A stretch of 64,000 nucleotides of DNA, from positions 21,226,570 to 21,290,569 of the forward strand of contig JAJLRJ010000002.1 of NCBI GenBank assembly GCA_024195265.1. Direction: 5' to 3'. This document shows, in pieces, positions 46,301 through 55,300 of the stretch (positions within the stretch are counted from its first letter, which is position 1; each line of letters begins with the position of its first letter). This DNA comes from Dendrophyllia cribrosa. Its lineage: Eukaryota; Cnidaria; Anthozoa; Scleractinia; Dendrophylliidae. The notes under the pieces are model-generated. The model was not told the origin of the DNA and did no database searches. It saw only the letters and a program-made list of their open reading frames with translations. The translations under genes were made by a program, and so were the position numbers.

Positions 46301-49300
46301 GTGTTTTTGGAGAGATAAAAATGTCGCTTTGGGTACGAAATAAGGTCAGATAGGATTTTCGGAAAGGTGAAGGCGGCTAGTAAATTCGGGGATAAGATTG
46401 CTTTTGCTAAAATTTTCTGCCGCTGAAAAAAAAAGGACGAAAAAGCTCAAGCTGATATTAACTTTAACTTGATATATGGAAAAAAAAACAGTGCAACGCA
46501 ATTACAAGTGTTTTCCCAACCATTTCACGTTGGGTGCGCCTGACGTAAAGCCGACTAAAATTACGTCCATACGCACGTAAATATTACGTGACAGTGGAAA
46601 TTCACATTTAGATTAAAAAAGTCGGTTTTCCCGACAAAGCTTTATATTATAAGTGATTGTACATTACTTATTTATAATGTTTAGTTTGGTGGTTTGTGTT
46701 GTGTGGGGTCTAGGACCGTTTTTGCAAACTATATAAACTTATATTTTTATACTACAATAAAGTAATAAAAGTCTTGCCATTAAATTGTAATAAATAAAAA
46801 TGAAATAGTTCACGGGGAGGTGCAAAGAATCGATATTCGCGAGGAAAGACGCGATTCATTCCGGTCAAGATAGACAAGCTGTTGTTTTGCAGAGAACGAT
46901 AAAGAAGTGCACAACGCAAGGCAGATCAATAATTTATTGTTAAGTGACGGTCTCATTCTCATTGACGTTGTGTTAGCAAAGTGACTAAAACGTCCACAAA
47001 TACAGTGTATATCTTTTTTAGACGCCCACCCGTCCAATTCACACATGTACACAGTGATCATACCGAATTTTTATCATTGCGAGGGCGTGCTTTTCCATTC
47101 ACTTTCTACTTCCTACTTTAAAGAATTCTGAAACATTACAGTTCATTGCTTTCATGAAAGACATCTATCCACTGTATGCATAAACCCAAAAATAAGGTAC
47201 AAATTAGACTTGCCACAAGTCGACCTCACGAGTTTCACAGTATTAAAAGCGAGCGAAGCGAGCTTTTGAGGCCGGGAAGCGGCTTAGCTAGCGACGAAGG
47301 ACTTTATTGAAAGTCTAGGTACAAATAAACACAAACGTTCAGTGTACAAAATACATGAACAGTTGTAGCTTTGTCTTTTATTCTCAGGAGCGGATTTAGG
47401 GGAGGGACCAACAAATGCGATGACTCTACGTAGTTTAATTACTCCCATACCACTCCGGTTACTTGGATTTCGTTTGAATGTAAAAAAAGTCCGAGTTGAC
47501 CACAACCACATTTCTTGTTCAATACGGGATCCTGGCATTTGCCAAAATTGAGTGCCCAGAATGCACCAGATTGCATATCAGAGGACTTAAATTATCAAAA
47601 TTTTCCAGGGGCAACCCCTCGATGTGCCCATTGTCTCTCATACAATTTTTTACGGCCCCCTCTTTCTAAAATTCCTGGATCTGCCCCTGATTCTAACGGT
47701 TATGCATAAACCTATCCTTCCTAACATGAAACAAACCTTTCTCTCGTGTGTAAAACTGTTACTCTGTTCCTCAAGCCTTTGCTGTTGAAGCAGATGCAGT
47801 CTCTGAAGCTCACTCTCTTGTCGTCGCTGTTCATTCAGCAGACTTACTATCTGTTGTTCCTGCTGTTTTATCTCGGCCAAGTCTTCACCTGCTGGGTTCA
47901 GAAGGTTTACACTCGACTGCAGTTGTTTCTGTTGCTCCTCTGAGAATAAAATAAATTTTATTAAAATAAAAAAAGGTTTGTACTTCTGATCTACCATATT
48001 ATTTATTCTACTAAATGCCCTGTCTTTAATAGACACTCATCTCTAAGAACGCCTCCCACCCCAAAATCATGCTTGGAAAGTGTGAGCAATACAAAGAAAT
48101 CTAAACAGTGCATAAATGAAACTAGTTTAATGTTATAAAGATGTAGACAGTATAAAGATGTGTTCCAACCAGAAGCTCTGAAAGAAAAATGAAATAAACG
48201 CTTCTCTGATAAACGCCCGCAGGCCTATAAAAACGGAAAAATTTAATAAACTCCCGGGGCATTTATTAGAACAAATACCGTAACATCAAAGCACCAATAT
48301 TTTGGCTTGACAGAAAGCTTTTTGAGGCTAAAATGCACGATTAATGTGATTGAAAATGCCAACATTGGACATGAGGTGTTTATGCCCTATTGTTTCAAAA
48401 TACAGTTTGTTACACGCAGTTGCGTGCAATTATTTCATGTTTCACGCGCGTCAAATGCGTGTATTACACGCCCTTCACTTGCATGTAATGCTACAATGAT
48501 GCATACAGTACTGTACTATAGGTCTGACAAACGACAACATTCTACAGTGAACATACATTTGGCCTACAAAGGAGAAGGAATACGGTGTATTATTGTGTAC
48601 CTAAATGCCTGATCTGTTCACATAACTTATCCTGCTGTTTAAGAGCTTGTCCCTGTTGATTTTGAGATTGCTGTAACTGCTCCTGTTGCTGTTGAAGGAA
48701 TTCTTGTTGTTGCCGTACAAGCTCCCTCTGAAGTCTCACGTCTGATTCACTGACAGCTGGCCCTCGTGGTGACAACTCAGCATTCTGATAAAAAAATGTA
48801 TGACTATTTGTACAATTACAATTTGTATTGTGCAAATTTCATAAAACTGTTCAAATGTGCATAACAATAATTAGATAAAAATAAATAAATAGAAATCCTA
48901 ATTCTGATCTATTATTGATAAAATTTAATAAAAAAACCCTGACATTAATAAGAATAAAACCTACATAATAAAAATAATTATAAAAATGCTAAGCGAAAAT
49001 CAAAAGGGTGTGTTTTTAACTTTGTTTTAAAAAAATCAACAGTCTCAGTGCTTCTAACATCAAGTGATAGTGCATTCCAGAGCTTTGGTGCAGAAGGTGC
49101 AGAGCAAGTAAAGGTAGGGACCTGTCTCCAAATGATGCTCTGGATTTAAAACTACGTGTAGGATGACTAAGAAAAAGTTTATCATTATTTTGAATTCCTA
49201 AGATTATATCGCGATGGAGGCTTAAAAGAAATGAGAGAGAATAAATAAGAAGGTGCTAAAAAAATGGAGAGTCTGAAAAGTGATTAAAAGGATTTTAAAC

Positions 49301-52300
49301 TCGCTTCTAAATCTAATTGGTAACCAATGTGTGGTGTTAAGTTATGTGGCAGAATTTGTGTTCTTTAATGGACAGACTGTTCGGTGTACAGAAAGTCTTA
49401 TTTTAAAATGCATTTTCTTGGCCTGACATTAAACTCCTATTGGTGTAAGTCAGAGAAGTTGACTGTAACAAGAACTGCCAAGGTGCACCTCAGTGGACTG
49501 GATTACAGTGCAGCTTTACACTGTTTTAAATATTCTAACAAAAATTAATGGAGATTATTATGCTAAATTCCCTCCTCCCGATTTCAGTACACTGTTTTAA
49601 ATATTCTAACAAACATTCATGTAGATTATAATATGACTGTACAGCCCCGCTAACGCAATCCTACAGAAAATAGAATCACAAGGTGATGTGAGCGGGGCCG
49701 GACGGGTTGACGTGAGCCTGTCTGGAAAAAGCCGTCCGGCCCTGCTCGAGTTCAAGTGACCTCGCACTGCATGACTATTCTTGTACTTTCTAGTCATATT
49801 ATAAAATACTTATTGACTGAGTTAGGTCGGGCCGGAAGGAAAAATATTTGGCTCATGATCATGGCGCACGGACCTCACTGCGCTCGGTCAGTATGCCATG
49901 ACCTCAAGCCAAATATTTTCCCATCCGGCCCTCCCACTCAGTCAATAAGTGCATATTATTACCCATATACATGTACCAAATCCCCTCCTCCCAATAAGTA
50001 GAATAATATTAAGAAAGAGGGGCATTATTTCTTTTACTCTTTATTTAAGCCCTAATAGCAATCATCACCAAATTTCTCCTTGTAATACATGTACATGTAG
50101 CTATGGTGTACATGTGTCAATGCTGCAGTCAATCAGTCAGAGAGGTCATGACAAATATTATTAAGGACATGATCCCCCAAGATGAATTCGCCTGACATTT
50201 TAACAATGTTCTTCTCCTCACTTAACAGTACTTCAGGTTATAAGAAATATAAAGGGACAAGGAAGGAGAATTTGGATTGGAGATTAAAAAACTTTGAATC
50301 ACCAGCTTGCGATGAAAATTGCATGTGAATTCTTGAACAAAACATTTAATTTACCTCATTAAACTCCTGCTGCATTTTTTCCAGAGCCCTTAGCTGTTCT
50401 TGCAGCTTCCACTGTTGTCTTACCACCTCTTGCTGTTGCTGCTGTTGAATCCTCTGCTGCTCTAACTGCTCATGATACAGAGCTTGCTGTTGCTCCACCA
50501 GTGTCTCTAACTGTTTCTGTCTTTCAGCAAATGATGTTTCATTTGCCTGTCTGGCCTCTTCTAATCTCTGTATCAAGACTGGGTCAACATATCCTTGATT
50601 TTCTCTGCTTCTAGACTGAGAAGGACTTGAATCTCTTCTTGCTTTCACCGGAAGATGGGCAGTTGATTCGGCTTGTCTGTGCTTCTCTTGTTCATTAAGT
50701 AACTGAACAAATGATGACACCTTGTTAGCTTTTCTTGCCTGCGTTTTGAATCCTGAAAGACCACCTACTTGTCCAGCTCCTCGTACTTCTTCATTTGGTG
50801 ACAGAAGCTGTTCTTGAAGTTCCACATAATTAAGACCTGCAAATGTGTCACTTAAATGTGGGGTTGCTTCCTCAATCATTGCCTCAGAAATCGGAACAGT
50901 GCTTTCTGTCAAGGTATCATTGAACTGATCCCTCTCAAATGTTGTTCTTCCATTGAAATCAATAGTGTTCTTGGGAACAACAGGTGACATATAGCTGTCG
51001 TCATCTTCTGAGAGATCACTGAGTGCAAGTTTTTGTGAGACTCCCTCAAACCCTAGTCTCTCCACAACCTTCAGAGCCCTCCTTTGCTCATCAGTAAGAC
51101 TGTTCTCTGGTGAATCTGTGGGAACTGGAGGAAGGGGGGCTCCTGGACCATCCAATTCATCTTGTGGAAGTGTCTTCCCTTTCTTTCTAGAACTGCGTCT
51201 TCTGGGAGCCTCGGGGGTTGAGTCTCCTAAGTAGGGCGGAATAGGTGGGGGGACATCCCTACCCTCTTTATCAGCTTCTTCAGAGACTTCCTGAATTGTA
51301 TCCGGTGTTCTCCTTTTTAGGCTGGATTTTTTTGCAGAAGGTTTTGGTGCATCAACTGCATCCTTATCATTGCATCTTTCCTTTTTACTTTCTTTTCTAC
51401 TGTGCCTTCTTGCCCGTGGTCCACTTGCTATGCTCTCTTCATCGTGACTGGTGACATCTGTCAGGTCATCACTACTGCTGTACTCACTCAGTGATTCTTT
51501 CTATTATCAAAAGCAAATTTTAAGAAGAAATCAAGATCACCCTCTGTGCTTATGGTCAAATACATGTATGAATTTTCTATACTACCTACAGTGTAAATGT
51601 ACATGAATTAATGATAAAAAAGCACACACTTTATACACTGTAGGTAGGTACTGTAGTACTGTGTACAGGGATATAATATGGGGTAATTTAAACCAAACAA
51701 CAGTTACTATTAATAATAACTAATTTGCAAGCAATGGGGAGCAACAGCTGTAGCTTCTTTACAAATGCACATTTGGAACAATACATGCACATGGGAAGAA
51801 ATAATCAGGAAAATTTTCAAACTGGCAATTTGTACTTTTTGTATCACTAGTGTAACTACATGCTGACCGCACTGTGTAACTACTGTACATTGTACAGTCA
51901 AATCTCTCTACAACAGCCACCATCACACAAAATTTAGTGGCTGATCTAGAGAAGTGGTTGTTTTGCAGAAGATTCAACAACAGGATTTGAGTGCAAGGAT
52001 TGGTGGCCAGGACAATTATAAGAAAGGAAAAAAATCCCCATACAATAGTTATGCAGGCTGTTCTTAAAACTGAAACAGAAGCCAAAACAGTAGCTAAAGA
52101 AAAACAATACAAATATAATTAATGTATGGTGTTATATGGAACATTTACCCAAGAAAGTATGACCATTGTACAGGGATTCTGACAGGGTGCGGGAAAAAAT
52201 CCAAAATTGTGCGGGAGTTTTGGGGCAAATTGTGGGGGAAATAACTTCGATTGTGCGGGAAATTGTGCGGGATTGCGCAATCCTGTGACCAACCAAATAT

Positions 52301-55300
52301 TCAATCACCAGTGTTCTAGCCAGTCCAGAAAAATATGACAGGGAGGAAATTATGCATAAATGAAAAATACAAATGGATGTTTTACTTTGGGGATTAAAAT
52401 ATACCCAGCAATCGCCAATTTGCGGCTGTTTTTCTTCACCAAAGTTTATTTGTCTCAACAAAATCACATTGCGTGACACGATGAACTCGATCGGGTAAAA
52501 CCGAAATACCACCTCTAAATAAAATGTTTCTTATCTGAGCGAGTTCCTTTCTGAAAAATCCGTAAATTTTATGTAGTGTGAATAATTTCCATTAAAGGTT
52601 CACACAATTTCTTCGCAAGTTTGCCGCAAAAACACAACCTCGAGATGTATGCAAATTGCGTGCTAAATGTAATTTGATAGCATGTTTGTTTTCCTTTTCC
52701 CGAATGAAAACGTCTTTCACTTGATTGAAAAAATAAAATCCAGTATCCTGATCAGAACTTAATAATTTTCTCCTATCAATCCGAAGTTCCAGCGCTTTAA
52801 AGGAGAAGTTCACTCCAGAAGGCACTCTTTTTTTCTTTCCACTAATAAAAAGTACATATAGAGATAGGATGCTAACCAAAGTTTCAGCTTCTAAAGAGCT
52901 TCCAATCCCAATTAAGTCCTTGTCCAAAGTAGCCCAAAAATCGTTTTGAATGCCGCCATTTTTTAACCATATTTAGCAGCCTGGCCTTGAAATGTGACGT
53001 CATTCCGTCCAACTTGAAGTGACTCGTTTTGTTTACTATACTGAAATCATGGATTAAGAGGGTTATCAAGGGTCCTGGCCGCATTTCACGAAATTCACCG
53101 GAATTTTTCTGCCCTTTAATAGTTTATGTTTCAGCCCAAAGTTTCTCTTTTCTCGAAACAGAATGAGTTATTTTATATCGACCGGATTTTTTTTTTACCA
53201 CATCACAGCACCGAACCGGCAACCCGGTTTTCAAGAAAATAATTCTTTACTCCTTAACAAAACAAAGGAAAACTTTTGAGACGGGAAAGGAAAAGGTAAA
53301 TAAATTCAATCAAACTTAATCTAGCTTTCAACGACGTTTGTAGTGATTATATGAAAGTTTTCTGAACAGCGGCGCAAGTAGGTAAAGACTGAAATTGTAT
53401 CGTTCAAGTCATGAATTTTATTTGGGTTCGGGGATTTTTTTATATACGGTCGGATTTGTGTGAATTAAACTGAACAACAATTTGTAATCAATTTTTTTGT
53501 ATAAGTACAATTCCTTCCCAGCCGGTTGTCAAATGTACATAGTTTATTCGAACTGTTTGGAATTTCAGTATTTTCCTGTTTCGCTTCCCAGTGTTTTTGT
53601 TGTAACGTAAATAACAGGAATCACAACATTCAGCAGTGACTTAGTTTGAAAGAAAACTCCACTAGCAAACTGAACATAGAAATATATTTCTTCCAATAAT
53701 ATCCGTTTCACATCAGTCTCAATGAAGTAGTCTTTGTGGTTATTATTTTCAGTGCGTGTTATTCAAAAATATTTTGACCTTGTCCAATTCTATGCCTCTA
53801 TGCAAATTTTTGCGTTGAAACGCGACACGCACGCTGCTATGCAGTTTTTTTTAGCTATTTCTGTCAAATGATAAATTTGGTAATACATGCTCACATTTAG
53901 CTTATTCCCGTTTGCGAAATATATTACGAAAATCAAAAGACTTCCATCATCACCTTATCGACAAAATTTGCTTTAGAATCGTTATCAATCCTTATTAATT
54001 CAATAACAGGAATCGGAATAAAATAAAAACGTCGGAAAGCGTTGGCGATGCATGCTAATTTCAGAAAAAAAAAACATTTAAAAGCTTGTGAAAGAAAAAA
54101 TTGATTTGAAACATCTCTCACCTCATTCTGTACCGAAGACCTAAACAAATCGATCTGTGTATAAAAAAACTCCGAAGCAAAATAAATATAAAATTATTCG
54201 GCTTGAGAAACTATTTCAGTCCTTTCCAGTTTGTGCCGGTGTTAAATCTCACATCTCTTCAAAGCCCCTTATAAGCCGGATACATTTCTATTGAATTTAC
54301 CTTTTCCCATCTCTAATGTTTTCTTCTTCTTCTGTGTGTCTGCGATAGAGCGAAGAATTATTGTCTGATAAAGATCATGTACGATGCTGCGATTGTTAAA
54401 AAAACTCGGGCCCGTATAAAATCTCAGGAAGATAACTTATACTCTTTTGAGAAAAGAAACATTGGGCCTTAACGGGCAGAAAAATTCTGGTGAATTTCGA
54501 GAAATGCGGCCGGGACGCTTGATAACCCTCTTAATCCATGATTTCAGTATAGTAAACAAAACGAGTCACTTCAAGTTGGACGGAATGACGTCACATTTCA
54601 AGGCCAGGCTGCTAAATATGGTTAAAAAATGGCGGCGTTCAAAATGATTTTTGGGCTACTTTGTACAAGGATTTAATTGGGATTGGAAGCTCTTTAGAAG
54701 CTGAAACTTTGCTCAGCATCCTATCTCTATATGTACTTTTTATTACTGGAAAGAAAGAAAGAGTGCCTTCTGGAGTGAACTTCTCCTTTAATAGTTTGTT
54801 TGTCGATTCGCAAACTTGATCAGTTCTTAGCGAAAATAATTCAGACAGAGTGACATTCATTTCGGCGCGACCGAGTACATTTCTTCGGTGTTTCTTCTTC
54901 AGTCCCCGACATATTAAACAGGAAGCAAAAGCGCTCGAAAAAATATTGGCTGCTAAGAAAAACGACATAATGTCTGGAAAACGACAACTAAAAAGCTACG
55001 CGAAAAATTCTGTAGGAAGTCGGAAAGAAGTAAAACTGAGACTAGTTCCCAGGACGGCGAAGAGAACGCCTTGTTGTTTTTATATCGATCCGCTCGAGCT
55101 GTTCGAGGAAAGCGAAGGATTTCTCGATTGTTTGGAAGAAAAATGGGCTGAAAATAGCCTAAAACGTTTGTCGAAAACTTGGTAATCAATAGAAATACCT
55201 GATTTAATTAAAATTGTAAGCAAATATTTCAGTATTGTGCGGGATTGTGCGGATATTTAGGAATTGTGCGGAATTGTGCGGGTTTGACGGAATTGTGCGG

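Noticed and set aside
43289..51454. Plus-strand ORFs opposite CEP89 exons (e.g. 45028-45688, 51245-51454)
   Set aside because: Antisense shadows of low-complexity Glu/Lys/Gln-rich exons.
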